Positions 1 to 9,115 of a stretch of DNA of 19,160 nt are shown here, one piece after another. This DNA is from Mageeibacillus sp. UBA5442 (GTDB lineage Bacteria; Bacillota; Clostridia; Saccharofermentanales; DTU023): contig DIRG01000105.1 of assembly GCA_002427475.1 (NCBI GenBank), forward strand, positions 4,759-23,918. Reading direction: 5' to 3'. The notes under the pieces are model-generated. The model saw only the letters and a list, made by a program, of their open reading frames with translations. It had not been told where the DNA came from and ran no database searches. Every line of letters begins with the position of its first letter. The stretch's first letter is position 1. The position numbers and the translations under genes were made by a program.

Positions 1-1
1 C

Positions 2-1876
<1,875 letters not shown>

Positions 1877-1877
1877 C

Positions 1878-2327
1878 ATGAATAAGAAGGATAAAAAGCA
1901 GTATATTCGCCTGATCTATGGACGCACCTTCTCCTACCTTGGCGTTATGTGTGCCATTGCTTTGATAGTAGGGGCACTTCTGGGCGGCGGCATCTTCATG
2001 GTCAATGCCATGTGTGCCTTCGGCTTCGTTATGCTGTGCTGGGGCTGGTTTACCTACCTGAAAATGACAGGTATGCGCCCGTTCCGCATAGGAAGAAAGA
2101 AAGAAAAGGCGAAAACCCCTTATATTCTCCGCCGCTTCAAGGATAAGAAGCGGCACAAGCCCTCCTTCCGCATGAATAGCGAAGATTTTGACGACGATCT
2201 TGCAGCTTCCACTGTGGCAAAGGAAGAGAATTTTACCCAAAAGCAAGTAGACGCAGCCCGGGCCATCGCCCGGGCCGTCTGTGGTGCAATTATGGTAGGA
2301 ATCACTTTCCTGATCCCCTTAGTTTGA
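1878..2327 (+). CDS. Small membrane protein of unknown function
   Basis: I do not recognise a named family. The 149-residue protein starts MNKKDKKQ and has two hydrophobic segments near residues 19-38 and 41-60. A basic, polar middle follows (many Lys and Arg around 70-100, then an acidic DDD patch), with a final hydrophobic segment at about 130-149 running to the C-terminus. An ATG at 1851 would overlap the transporter gene by 26 bases and add nine poorly hydrophobic residues, so I chose 1878, one base after the upstream stop. There is no convincing ribosome binding site, which suggests translational coupling to the ATPase gene. Its place between a peptide-transporter ATPase and an amidohydrolase suggests an accessory membrane role, but that is inference only. 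Confidence 0.7.
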   Translation: MNKKDKKQYIRLIYGRTFSYLGVMCAIALIVGALLGGGIFMVNAMCAFGFVMLCWGWFTYLKMTGMRPFRIGRKKEKAKTPYILRRFKDKKRHKPSFRMNSEDFDDDLAASTVAKEENFTQKQVDAARAIARAVCGAIMVGITFLIPLV

Positions 2328-2350
2328 CTGTTTAACTGGAGGTTTTCTGT

Positions 2351-3490
2351 ATGAGAATCCAAAACGGCATTTTGCTTACCATTGAAAACGGCCGCTTCGA
2401 GCGCGGTTATGTAGATTTTGAAAACGGCGTGATCACCGGCTTCGGCGACATGGCACAGGCTCCCGCTTATGACGGAGAAGTGCTGGACGCCAAGGGCGGT
2501 TACATCATGCCCGGCTTCATCGATGCCCACACCCACATCGGTATTTCCGAAGAAGGTCTGCGCTGGGAGGGTGAGGACTGCAACGAGACCACCGACCCCG
2601 TCACCCCCGACATGAGCGTAGTAGACGGCTTCAACCCCTTTGATATCGCCATTCCCAAGGCTCGTCAGGCAGGCATTACCAGTGCCGTAGTCTGCCCTGG
2701 CAGCACCAATGTCATCGGCGGCCAGGCTGCTGTTATGAAGCTCTGCACCGACACCGATGCCGAGCGCATGGTGGTCAAGGCCCCCTGCGCCATTAAGTGC
2801 GCCACAGGCGAGAACCCCAAGCGGAACTTTGGCGAGAGCAAGGGCCGCACCCCCATGACCCGTATGGGCGTTGCCGCCGTATTCCGCAAGACCCTGACCA
2901 ATGCCCAGCGGTATTTGGCCAAGAAGGAAAAGGGCGAGGATGTGTATGACCCCGAAATGGAGGCTCTTATCCCCTTGCTCAAGAGGGAGATCCCTGCTCA
3001 TATCCATGCCCATCGGGCAGACGATATTCTCACCGCCCTGCGCATTGCCAGAGAGTTTAACCTTCGTGTCTCCACGGTGCATACCACCCTGGGCTCCCGG
3101 GTCATTCCCGAGATCGCCAAGTCCGGCTCTATGCCCATTGTTGGCCCCTGTATCGGCCCTGCGGGCAAGCCCGAGACCGTAGGCGGCACCTTGGCTATGG
3201 CCGCTGACCTCCATGCCGCAGGTGTGGAATTTGCCATTGCCACCGACCACGATGTAGTTGCCCTGTGGCTGCTGCCCCATCTGGCTTCCATCACGGTGCG
3301 TGAAGGACTGCCCGAGGAGGAGGCCTTCCGCGCCATTACCATCAATCCCGCCAAGATCGCCGGCGTTGATGACCGTCTGGGCTCCATCGCTGTAGGCAAG
3401 GATGCGGATATTGTTGTATTCAGCGGACATCCCTTCCATTATCTAACCAAGACCACCGCTGTCTTTATTAACGGCAAGCGAGAGGACTGA
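2351..3490 (+). CDS. Metal-dependent amidohydrolase (imidazolonepropionase-like superfamily)
   Basis: This is a 379-residue member of the amidohydrolase superfamily, cytosolic enzymes that cleave C-N bonds with one or two bound metals. The small N-terminal beta domain leads into GFIDAHTHIG (metal ligands His60 and His62). A conserved GENPKR segment carries Glu154, then come AHIHAHRADD (His219/His221), the His of TVHTT (His244) and the ATDHD Asp299 expected to activate water. The C-terminus has the usual SIAVGKDADIVVF closing strand. All metal-site residues are present, so it should be active. The substrate is unknown; relatives act on cyclic amides, acylated sugars and acyl amino acids. A strong binding site (TGGAGG) sits before the ATG. 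The next start lies seven bases after the stop, and the flanking transporter and M20 genes suggest a role in using imported amides or peptides. Confidence 0.9.
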   Translation: MRIQNGILLTIENGRFERGYVDFENGVITGFGDMAQAPAYDGEVLDAKGGYIMPGFIDAHTHIGISEEGLRWEGEDCNETTDPVTPDMSVVDGFNPFDIAIPKARQAGITSAVVCPGSTNVIGGQAAVMKLCTDTDAERMVVKAPCAIKCATGENPKRNFGESKGRTPMTRMGVAAVFRKTLTNAQRYLAKKEKGEDVYDPEMEALIPLLKREIPAHIHAHRADDILTALRIAREFNLRVSTVHTTLGSRVIPEIAKSGSMPIVGPCIGPAGKPETVGGTLAMAADLHAAGVEFAIATDHDVVALWLLPHLASITVREGLPEEEAFRAITINPAKIAGVDDRLGSIAVGKDADIVVFSGHPFHYLTKTTAVFINGKRED

Positions 3491-3497
3491 TGCTTCT

Positions 3498-4670
3498 ATG
3501 AAGAATCATCTTGCCATTGCGCAAAGCGTGCTGGACAACACCGTCCGGCTGCGCCGGGAGCTGCATCAATACCCGGAGCTATCTCAGCAGGAGCACCGCA
3601 CACAGGCTTTGATCATGGCCCGTCTGGAAGAATTGGGCGTTTCTTACCGCACCCACAGCAATGGCGGTATCACCGCCACCATCGGCCACGGCTCCCGGGC
3701 CGTGGGCATCCGCGGGGATATGGACGCTCTGCCCATTGAAGAAAAGACCGGGCTTCCCTATGCCTCCAAAAACCCCGGCGTTATGCACGCCTGCGGACAT
3801 GATATTCACACCGCCCTCTTATTAGGTGCGGCGCAGATGTTTAAGGCGCAGGAAGAAGAACTGGGCTGTGCCGTAAAACTGTTTTTCCAGCCTGCGGAGG
3901 AAACCGTAGGCGGTGCCAATACTATGATTTTAGAGGGCTGCATGGAGGATCCCGCCGTTGATGCGGTGCTGGGCATCCATGTTGCCCCCACCCTGGCCGT
4001 AGGGGCGGCATCCTTCCTCCCCGGAAAAATGAACGCCGCGGTAATTGAATTAGATATTACCGTGCAGGGCAAGGGCTGCCACGGCGCACACCCCGAACAG
4101 GGCGTAGATGCTATCGTAGCCGCCGCCCATGTGATCACCGCCCTGCAGACCGTAAACAGCCGCCGCACTGCTCCCACGGAGCCTGTAGTGGTTACCATCG
4201 GCTCCATAGAAGGCGGCACCGGGCGCAATATCGTAGCCGGGGAAGTGCATCTTAAGGGTACCATCCGGGTCTTGGATATGGATACCGCCCGGAAGGTCAA
4301 GGATCTGGTCACCAAAACCGCCCAGGCTGCGGCTTCCGCAGTGGGAGCGGAAGCGGAAGTAACCCTGGTGGATGATTACCCCGCCCTTGTAAATGACCTC
4401 GCCCTTACCCACCTTATGGCAGATGTAGCCAAGACCCTTCTGGGAGCGGACAAGGTGGTATTGAAGGACACCCCCAGCCTGGGTGCGGACGATTTCGCTT
4501 ACTTCGCCAACGCCGCAAGAGGTTGTTACTTCAGCATCGGCACGGCAACACCCGGTGAACCCCTCCAATCCCTCCACAGTGCTGTATTTGCACCTAACGA
4601 GGGCTGCATTCTTACAGGTCTTGGGCTGCTTTCTGCCGGTGTGTGGAAGCTGATGGAGGGGCCGCTATGA
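3498..4670 (+). CDS. M20-family N-acyl-amino-acid amidohydrolase (HipO/AmaA-like)
   Basis: This 390-residue protein belongs to peptidase family M20D, which hydrolyses N-acyl amino acids, hippurate-like conjugates or small peptides. The binuclear metal site is visible: GDMDALP, then HACGHDIH (Cys99 and His101), the Glu pair in AEETVGG (Glu134 is the expected general base), His161 in GIHVAP, and a late LHSAVF histidine. The middle holds the dimerisation lid with GAHPEQGVDAI and GGTGRNIVAGEV, and the C-terminus has GADDFAYF. Length and motif order are normal for the family. It is cytosolic, with no signal peptide. GAGAGGA about 11 bases before the ATG serves as the binding site. The gene overlaps the alanine racemase start by four bases (ATGA). 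The context suggests that acylated amino acids released or imported here are deacylated before racemisation or catabolism; the exact substrate is open. Confidence 0.92.
   Translation: MKNHLAIAQSVLDNTVRLRRELHQYPELSQQEHRTQALIMARLEELGVSYRTHSNGGITATIGHGSRAVGIRGDMDALPIEEKTGLPYASKNPGVMHACGHDIHTALLLGAAQMFKAQEEELGCAVKLFFQPAEETVGGANTMILEGCMEDPAVDAVLGIHVAPTLAVGAASFLPGKMNAAVIELDITVQGKGCHGAHPEQGVDAIVAAAHVITALQTVNSRRTAPTEPVVVTIGSIEGGTGRNIVAGEVHLKGTIRVLDMDTARKVKDLVTKTAQAAASAVGAEAEVTLVDDYPALVNDLALTHLMADVAKTLLGADKVVLKDTPSLGADDFAYFANAARGCYFSIGTATPGEPLQSLHSAVFAPNEGCILTGLGLLSAGVWKLMEGPL
4655..4661 (+). promoter_or_regulatory. Ribosome binding site fixing the alanine racemase start
   Basis: GGAGGGG lies five bases before the ATG at 4667, inside the end of the M20 gene. 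An in-frame ATG at 4643 lies upstream of this site and has no comparable site of its own, so 4667 is the better start. Confidence 0.8.
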
Positions 4671-5761
4671 TCGCCGGAGATACTGTCATTCGTGTTTCTC
4701 TAAAGAAGTTGGGAGAAAATCTGGATGCTTTTCGCCACCTTGTGGGCGAAAACACTGCCGTCATGGCAGTTATCAAGGCCAATGGCTACGGACACGGCTC
4801 TGTTGCCATTGCCCCCACCCTCCTTGCCCATGGAGCCACTTATTTAGCGGTTGCCCGGCTGGAGGAGGCTCTGCCCCTGCGGGAGGCTTATCCCCATGCC
4901 CCTTTGTTCGTTCTGGGCTATACCCCCGACCGGCTTTTGCCCCTTGCGGTGGAGCATAACATCACCTTAACGGTTTTTTCTGCCCACCAGGCAAAGCTTC
5001 TGGGTGCTGCCGCTGTGGCACAAAACAAAAAAGCCGCGGTTCACCTGAAGGTAGAAACCGGCTTCAACCGCCTTGGTACAGACGACTGCGGAGAGCTATT
5101 GGAAATTTTGCGCACAGAGGGCATCTATGCCGAAGGAATCTATTCCCATTTGGCTTTGAAGGACCGCCCCTCTGATGAGGTACAGTTAAGCCGCTTTCTG
5201 TCCATTGTGAAAAAACTGGAGGCTGAGGGTCATTCCTTCCGCTACCGCCACATTGCCGACAGCATCAGTGCCGTAGATTATCCCGACTTCCGTCTGGATA
5301 TGGTGCGCCCCGGGGCGCTCCTTTACGGCATGACCAGCTTCGAGGACAGCAGCTTCTCTGTGCAGCCTGTTTTGCGCATGGAGACCCGCATTGCCCGTCT
5401 GCGGAAATTGCAGCCGGGAGAAGGCGTGGGCTATGATCTGGACTGGGTGGCGCAGCGGGAGAGTACCGTGGCTACCTTACCCTTCGGCTATGCGGATGGC
5501 TGTCCCAGAGCTTTAGGCGGGAAGGGTTATGTGCTGATTCGAGGGCATCGGTGTCCTTTGGTGGGTATTATGTGCATGGATCAGTGTGTTGCGGATGTGA
5601 CCCATGTGCCGGATGTAGCCGAGGGAGATTTGGTCACCATCTATGGCGACGGCACAGACGAGGCCATGACCATGGCAGATGCAGCCAAAATCACCGGCTC
5701 TAACAAAAATGAAGTTCTTTGCCGCCTGACCGCCCGCCCTGTGCGGATCTACGAAGAATAA
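4667..5761 (+). CDS. alr: Alanine racemase
   Basis: This PLP enzyme interconverts L- and D-alanine, supplying D-alanine for peptidoglycan or allowing D-alanine to be used. The 364-residue product has the N-terminal TIM barrel with the PLP lysine in AVIKANGYGHG (Lys37) and a GFNRLGT loop. It continues with RHIADS and RPGALLYG, then the C-terminal beta domain with catalytic Tyr256 in GVGYDLDW, FGYADG and IMCMDQ. No key residue is missing. The ATG overlaps the preceding stop (ATGA), implying translational coupling with the M20 gene. Being the last gene of a peptide/acyl-amino-acid cluster suggests it may serve catabolism or recycling of D-alanine as well as wall synthesis, though that cannot be separated from the sequence. 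A hairpin terminator follows within ten bases. Confidence 0.96.
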   Translation: MIAGDTVIRVSLKKLGENLDAFRHLVGENTAVMAVIKANGYGHGSVAIAPTLLAHGATYLAVARLEEALPLREAYPHAPLFVLGYTPDRLLPLAVEHNITLTVFSAHQAKLLGAAAVAQNKKAAVHLKVETGFNRLGTDDCGELLEILRTEGIYAEGIYSHLALKDRPSDEVQLSRFLSIVKKLEAEGHSFRYRHIADSISAVDYPDFRLDMVRPGALLYGMTSFEDSSFSVQPVLRMETRIARLRKLQPGEGVGYDLDWVAQRESTVATLPFGYADGCPRALGGKGYVLIRGHRCPLVGIMCMDQCVADVTHVPDVAEGDLVTIYGDGTDEAMTMADAAKITGSNKNEVLCRLTARPVRIYEE

Positions 5762-5769
5762 CAAAATTA

Positions 5770-5801
5770 CCGTGCCGGAGGTTCGCCTCCGGCACGGTTT
5801 T
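5770..5801 (+). terminator. Rho-independent terminator after alr
   Basis: A perfect 12-bp GC-rich stem (5770-5781 with 5786-5797) with a TTCG tetraloop is followed by TTTT. It begins nine bases after the alr stop and closes the five-gene plus-strand run. Confidence 0.92.
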
Positions 5802-5847
5802 ACCATGAAGCTGTCCTATGATAAAAAGCAGAAAGGTGCGTGTCCCA

Positions 5848-6303
5848 ATGTCCAAAATTGAGCCTTGTATTCTCACCAATATGTGCATGATTCAGAGTGG
5901 TGACAAGGTGCTGGTGCTGGACAGGTGCGATCCCCAGTGGCCAGGCATTACTTTCCCCGGTGGTCATGTGGAACCGGGAGAGTCTTTTGTGGATTCCGTG
6001 ATTCGAGAGGTCAAAGAGGAAACCGGGCTGGATATTTCTCATGTAAAGCTATGCGGCATGAAGCAGTGGACCCAAAGCAATGGTGACTACCGTTACATCG
6101 TTCTGTTTTATAAGACAGACACCTTTTCCGGAGAATTAGAAGCCTCTCGGGAAGGGAATGTATTTTGGGTACACAAGGACGATCTTGGAAGGTATACCGT
6201 GGCAGAAGGCTTTGAAGGGATGTTGGAGGTATTTCTACAGGAGGATCTTTCGGAGAATTATCACTGGCTGGAGGATGGGCAGTGGCATATGCAGAACAAG
6301 TAG
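5848..6303 (+). CDS. NUDIX hydrolase, MutT/8-oxo-dGTPase-like
   Basis: NUDIX enzymes hydrolyse nucleoside diphosphates linked to another group, in the cytosol and with Mg2+. The full NUDIX box is visible at residues 39-61: the Gly of FPGGHVEPGE, then REVKEETGL with the catalytic REXXEE glutamates. The MCMIQSGDKVLVLDR strand before it and WPGITFPGG are typical of the 8-oxo-dGTP diphosphatase-like subgroup. The 151-residue length is normal. I start it at 5848, which follows an AAAGGTG site at 5832-5838; an upstream in-frame ATG at 5818 has no good site and adds ten basic residues. It lies just after the alr terminator, so it needs its own promoter or read-through; I could not identify a clear promoter in the short gap. 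The exact nucleotide substrate cannot be read. Confidence 0.9.
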   Translation: MSKIEPCILTNMCMIQSGDKVLVLDRCDPQWPGITFPGGHVEPGESFVDSVIREVKEETGLDISHVKLCGMKQWTQSNGDYRYIVLFYKTDTFSGELEASREGNVFWVHKDDLGRYTVAEGFEGMLEVFLQEDLSENYHWLEDGQWHMQNK

Positions 6304-6345
6304 CTTTTACTTGTTTGATGAGACTAGATAGGAGGAAGGTGCCCT

Positions 6346-7029
6346 ATGAGAACGGTAAACGGTCAAATTGTTCCGGAAAACCTTTCTGTGGACGAATTAA
6401 CCCCTATGATGGAAACCACGGATATGAAGGTACTAGCTTTGGCTTGCAGCGCACTGCAAGCACTGGGCACCCACGAAGCGTATATGCTCTTAAAACACCA
6501 TGTGAATACACAAGACCGATGCAAACGCCGCCTGGTTTACTCGGTTATTTTCAGTTTCCCGGAATCTTCTGAACTGAAAAACCAATTTCGGAAGGCTCTG
6601 CTCAGCAAGGATTTGTATTTTGTATTCACGGTTCTCAATCACCTTGTTCACAAAAATCTTTGGGTTTCAGAGGCAGACATTTTAACCTGCTTCCGCAATC
6701 ATCACAACCAGTTAAGCAGCTACTATTATCAAATTCTATATAATATTTCCAGAACTGAGGACAATACACAACAGCTTTTGAAGTGGATGAAAACCGCCAA
6801 AACAGACAGCATCCGCATTGCGGTTGCGGAATGTTTGGAGTATGTATGCACAGAAGAAAACTATCTTCCGGTGCTTTCAGAGCTACAGCATAGCCCTATT
6901 TCAAAAATTCGCATGGTTGCGTGCCGTATTGCGAAGAACCATGAAAGATGCGATTTGCTTAAGCCCTTTGAAGGGGATTCTGATGGCCATATCCGAAAGT
7001 TTGTGCAGAAATATAATAATTCGCAATAA
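6346..7029 (+). CDS. HEAT-repeat-like alpha-helical protein
   Basis: This 227-residue protein has no enzyme motif that I recognise. The sequence is a succession of amphipathic helix pairs. Examples are MKVLALACSALQAL with HEAYMLLKHHV near the N-terminus, and RIAVAECLEYV with PVLSELQHSP and IRMVACRIAKNH near the C-terminus. This spacing is typical of HEAT or PBS-lyase-type repeats, which form scaffolds for protein contacts. No signal peptide or membrane segment is seen. A strong AGGAGGAAGG site lies just before the ATG. It follows the NUDIX gene by 42 bases and is probably cotranscribed. Its base composition is lower in GC than the transporter-to-alr run upstream, which may mean later acquisition. 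Function and partner are unknown. Confidence 0.75.
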   Translation: MRTVNGQIVPENLSVDELTPMMETTDMKVLALACSALQALGTHEAYMLLKHHVNTQDRCKRRLVYSVIFSFPESSELKNQFRKALLSKDLYFVFTVLNHLVHKNLWVSEADILTCFRNHHNQLSSYYYQILYNISRTEDNTQQLLKWMKTAKTDSIRIAVAECLEYVCTEENYLPVLSELQHSPISKIRMVACRIAKNHERCDLLKPFEGDSDGHIRKFVQKYNNSQ

Positions 7030-7074
7030 GCGGAGCGGAAAGGTATCTCTAAAAGGAGCGTGCTCCAATGGTTT

Positions 7075-7137
7075 ATGAAAAAAGCGATGCTGACATATTC
7101 CGCAGGCGAAGATGGCTGCCAGATCTACGAAGAATAA
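7075..7137 (+). CDS. Possible 20-residue small ORF or gene remnant
   Basis: A short open frame (MKKAMLTYSAGEDG, ending CQIYEE) lies between the HEAT-like gene and the shared terminator. AAGGAG sits 16 bases upstream, nearer the out-of-frame ATG at 7068, whose frame runs through the terminator and looks spurious. Its last 16 bases (7122-7137) are identical to the last 16 bases of alr (5746-5761) in the same frame, giving IYEE-stop in both. It could be a tiny protein, a decayed gene end or chance. I see no family match. Confidence 0.2.
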   Translation: MKKAMLTYSAGEDGCQIYEE

Positions 7138-7166
7138 ATGCCCACAAGGGCTGCAAAACAAAGCAA

Positions 7167-7201
7167 AGGGGAGGATTCCGGAAACGGAGTCCTCCCTTTT
7201 T
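7167..7201 (+). terminator. Shared terminator between convergent genes
   Basis: A stem with a GAAA tetraloop (7168-7180 with 7185-7197, two G-T pairs) is followed by a T run on the plus strand. On the minus strand the hairpin lies before a shorter CCTTT run. It sits directly between the plus-strand HEAT-like unit and the minus-strand trkH stop, so it probably ends plus-strand transcription strongly and may weakly serve trkH as well. Confidence 0.85.
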
Positions 7202-7214
7202 GAGCTTATGCAAT

Positions 7215-8288
7215 TTACCGGTTTCTCCATGTGTTTCTGGAAAACAGAACCAGAATGGGGAAAATTTCCAACCGCCCTGCCAGCATATCAAAACACAGAA
7301 CCAGCTTGGAGAGCGTGCTGTAGGCAGAGAAGTTGCAGGTGGGGCCCACCGCCTCCAAACCGGGGCCGATGTTGTTAAAGCAGGCCAGCACCGCAGTTAC
7401 GTTGGTACCAATGGAAAAATTGTCCAGAGAAATGACCATGAAGCTGAGAACGATGATCACCACATAGGCTGCCAAATAGGCATTGGCATTGTCCAGCACC
7501 TTTTCCGGCACGACCTGCCCACTATTGCGCACAGACTGCACTCTCTGGGGTCGAATGACCTGGCGTATATTCCGGCGCAGGCTCTTAAACAGCAGGAGCA
7601 GCCGGGCGCATTTTAAGCCGCCGCCGGTACTTCCCGCGCAAGCACCTATCACCATGAGCATAATGATGATCCCCTTGGAAAAAGCAGGCCACAGGTCAAA
7701 ATCCGTGGTTCCATAGCCTGTAGTAGTCATAATGCTGGAAACCTGAAAGGCCGCATGGCGCACCGTTTCTCCCAGTGTATCATAGTAGCCCCGCACATTG
7801 ATCACGATCAAAATCACACTGACCACTGCAATGCCCACATACAGCCGCAGCTCCTCATCCTTCCACACACTTCTGATCTGCCCCAGGAGGATCAGATAGA
7901 AGCAGCTGAAATTGATGCCGCACAGGAACATAAACACCGTAGTCACATTCTGGATGTAAGGGCTATAGCTTGCCATGGAGTCATTTTTAACGCCGAAGCC
8001 ACCTGTGCCCACAGAGCCAAAGGCCGTGCAAACCGCCTCCAACACCGGCATCCTTCCCGCAACCAGGAAGATTATGTCAACCACCGTCAAGCCAATGTAA
8101 ATGAGATACAGGATTCTGGCTGTCTTCCGCATCCGGGGCACGATCTTGCCCACATTAGGGCCGGGGCTTTCTGCCCGAAGCAGGTGCATGATAAAGCCGC
8201 TGGACTGCCCGTTGCTGGGAGAGAAGGCCAACAAAAACACCAGAACACCCATGCCGCCTAGCCAATGGCTAAAGCTGCGCCAATCCAG
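7215..8288 (-). CDS. trkH: TrkH/KtrB-type potassium uptake channel subunit, N-terminus missing
   Basis: TrkH-type proteins form the K+ pore of Trk/Ktr uptake systems and work with a cytoplasmic TrkA/KtrA regulator. About 357 residues are visible. Family similarity begins at DWRSFSHWLGGMGVLVF, the segment just after the first pore loop. Then come hydrophobic helices, the second filter region GSVGTGGFG, the third TTTGYGTTDF, the G-ACAGSTGGGLK loop, and the fourth pore loop NNIGPGLEAVG near the C-terminus. Full-length members have roughly 450-490 residues, so the first pore loop and about 100-130 residues are absent. The frame stays open upstream of the apparent ATG at 8252, but the residues beyond 8288 no longer resemble TrkH. 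That is the point where the composition changes and another truncated gene begins. The protein as encoded would lack one of four pore loops and should not work; the cut is best explained by the junction. Confidence 0.88.
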   Translation of the reverse strand: MDWRSFSHWLGGMGVLVFLLAFSPSNGQSSGFIMHLLRAESPGPNVGKIVPRMRKTARILYLIYIGLTVVDIIFLVAGRMPVLEAVCTAFGSVGTGGFGVKNDSMASYSPYIQNVTTVFMFLCGINFSCFYLILLGQIRSVWKDEELRLYVGIAVVSVILIVINVRGYYDTLGETVRHAAFQVSSIMTTTGYGTTDFDLWPAFSKGIIIMLMVIGACAGSTGGGLKCARLLLLFKSLRRNIRQVIRPQRVQSVRNSGQVVPEKVLDNANAYLAAYVVIIVLSFMVISLDNFSIGTNVTAVLACFNNIGPGLEAVGPTCNFSAYSTLSKLVLCFDMLAGRLEIFPILVLFSRNTWRNR

Positions 8289-8292
8289 TGGC
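8277..8292. other. Junction of two truncated genes (probable chimeric contig point)
   Basis: Recognisable TrkH coding (minus strand) ends at about 8286, and recognisable Gfo/Idh/MocA coding (plus strand) begins at about 8288. Both genes lose their N-termini at the same spot with no intergenic DNA, insertion-sequence ends or target duplication. Codon use changes from GC-rich to AT-richer across it. The exact base cannot be fixed by eye. Confidence 0.7.
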
Positions 8293-9115
8293 GCTCTTAG
8301 CTTTTGAAAAGGATAGGCATGTCATTTGCGAAAAGCCATTAGCCACAACAGTTGTACAAGCACAAGAAATGGTCGACGCTGCGGAGAGGGCGAACAAGAA
8401 ACTGTATTATGCTGAAGACTGGCTTTTTGCTCCGGCATTTCTCAAAGCCATTAACATTGTTGAAAGCGGTCAATTAGGTAGGCCTCTATATATTCGCACT
8501 CGTGAATGCCACAATGGATCACATAGTCCTTTCGCGCAAACAATCGAGTATTGCGGAGGGGGAGCTATGGTACATCTTGGCGTTCACCCTGTTGCATTAG
8601 TCCTAGCTCTCAAAGATGGCAAATGGAAAAATCTGGTTGCCATGAAATCAGGTGGTTTAGAAAACAATATTGTGCACCACAAAATGGAGGGCGAAGACTG
8701 GGCTGCAGCTCTTATGTCTTTTGAAGATAGAACTTTCGCAACACTAGAAGCTAACTACATTACCGTAGGAGGAATGGAGGATATTCTAGATATTTATTGT
8801 GAGCGTGGAGTAATTCACGTAGATATAGCTTTCCAAGGTCCGATACGTTGCTTTAGTGAAACCGGGCTAGATTATACAGTGGAAAAAGCTAATGTCACAA
8901 CCGGCTGGTCAACACCTGCAGTTGATGAAAAATACAACCTGGGCTATGTAGACGAGATCGCTCACTTTGTTGAATGTGCACTCAATGATGAGGACGCAAA
9001 AGTCGGCCTCAGAGGCGTAGATGGCCTAGAAGCTTTACGCGTTATAAATTATATATATCAATCAGCAAATGAAGGAAGATCTATTGCAGCAGATGAGGTT
9101 GCTTATGATAGATAA
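8288..9115 (+). CDS. Gfo/Idh/MocA-family NAD(P)-dependent oxidoreductase, N-terminus missing
   Basis: Members oxidise or reduce hydroxyl groups of sugars and inositols with NAD(P)H. About 275 residues are visible, against about 330-360 for the family. The fragment opens at ALLAFEKDRHVICEKPL, where the conserved EKP lysine sits at fragment residue 16. It continues with a YYAEDWLFAPAF helix, the domain-2 start at LGRPLYIRTRE, and the catalytic-site segment GGGAMVHLGVHPVAL with its conserved histidine. The N-terminal Rossmann GxGxxG half is absent. The GTG at 8288 is simply the first possible start codon in frame and is not a credible native start: no binding site precedes it and it lies in the junction. 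The intact enzyme probably began the sugar-acid operon or continued it from upstream. The gene overlaps the next start by 11 bases, so the two are coupled. Substrate unknown. Confidence 0.85.
   Translation: MALLAFEKDRHVICEKPLATTVVQAQEMVDAAERANKKLYYAEDWLFAPAFLKAINIVESGQLGRPLYIRTRECHNGSHSPFAQTIEYCGGGAMVHLGVHPVALVLALKDGKWKNLVAMKSGGLENNIVHHKMEGEDWAAALMSFEDRTFATLEANYITVGGMEDILDIYCERGVIHVDIAFQGPIRCFSETGLDYTVEKANVTTGWSTPAVDEKYNLGYVDEIAHFVECALNDEDAKVGLRGVDGLEALRVINYIYQSANEGRSIAADEVAYDR

Noticed and set aside
2256..2275. Two copies of GCCCGGGC separated by four bases, able to form a strong hairpin inside the small membrane-protein gene.
   Set aside because: It encodes the repeated Ala-Arg-Ala residues of the protein and has no T run, so GC-rich codon choice explains it better than a regulatory element.
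2120..3439. Long open frame on the minus strand opposite the amidohydrolase.
   Set aside because: It is glycine-rich low-information sequence complementary to a clear enzyme gene, with no motifs of its own.
7068..7616. Plus-strand open frame overlapping the terminator and the trkH 3' end.
   Set aside because: It reads through a strong hairpin and opposite well-recognised TrkH coding; the composition is that of an antisense shadow.
7755..8261. Plus-strand open frame rich in His and Gln opposite trkH.
   Set aside because: It is the complement of TrkH coding with no recognisable domain or binding site.
8265..8285. TAGCC and GGCTA inverted pair near the junction, considered as a mobile-element end or recombination site.
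   Set aside because: The arms are only five bases, lie inside the conserved HWLGG coding of TrkH, and there is no integrase or transposase in the window.
9069..9104. Earlier ATG for the flavoprotein.
   Set aside because: It lies well inside the previous gene, and the GAGG site at 9094-9097 is placed for 9105.
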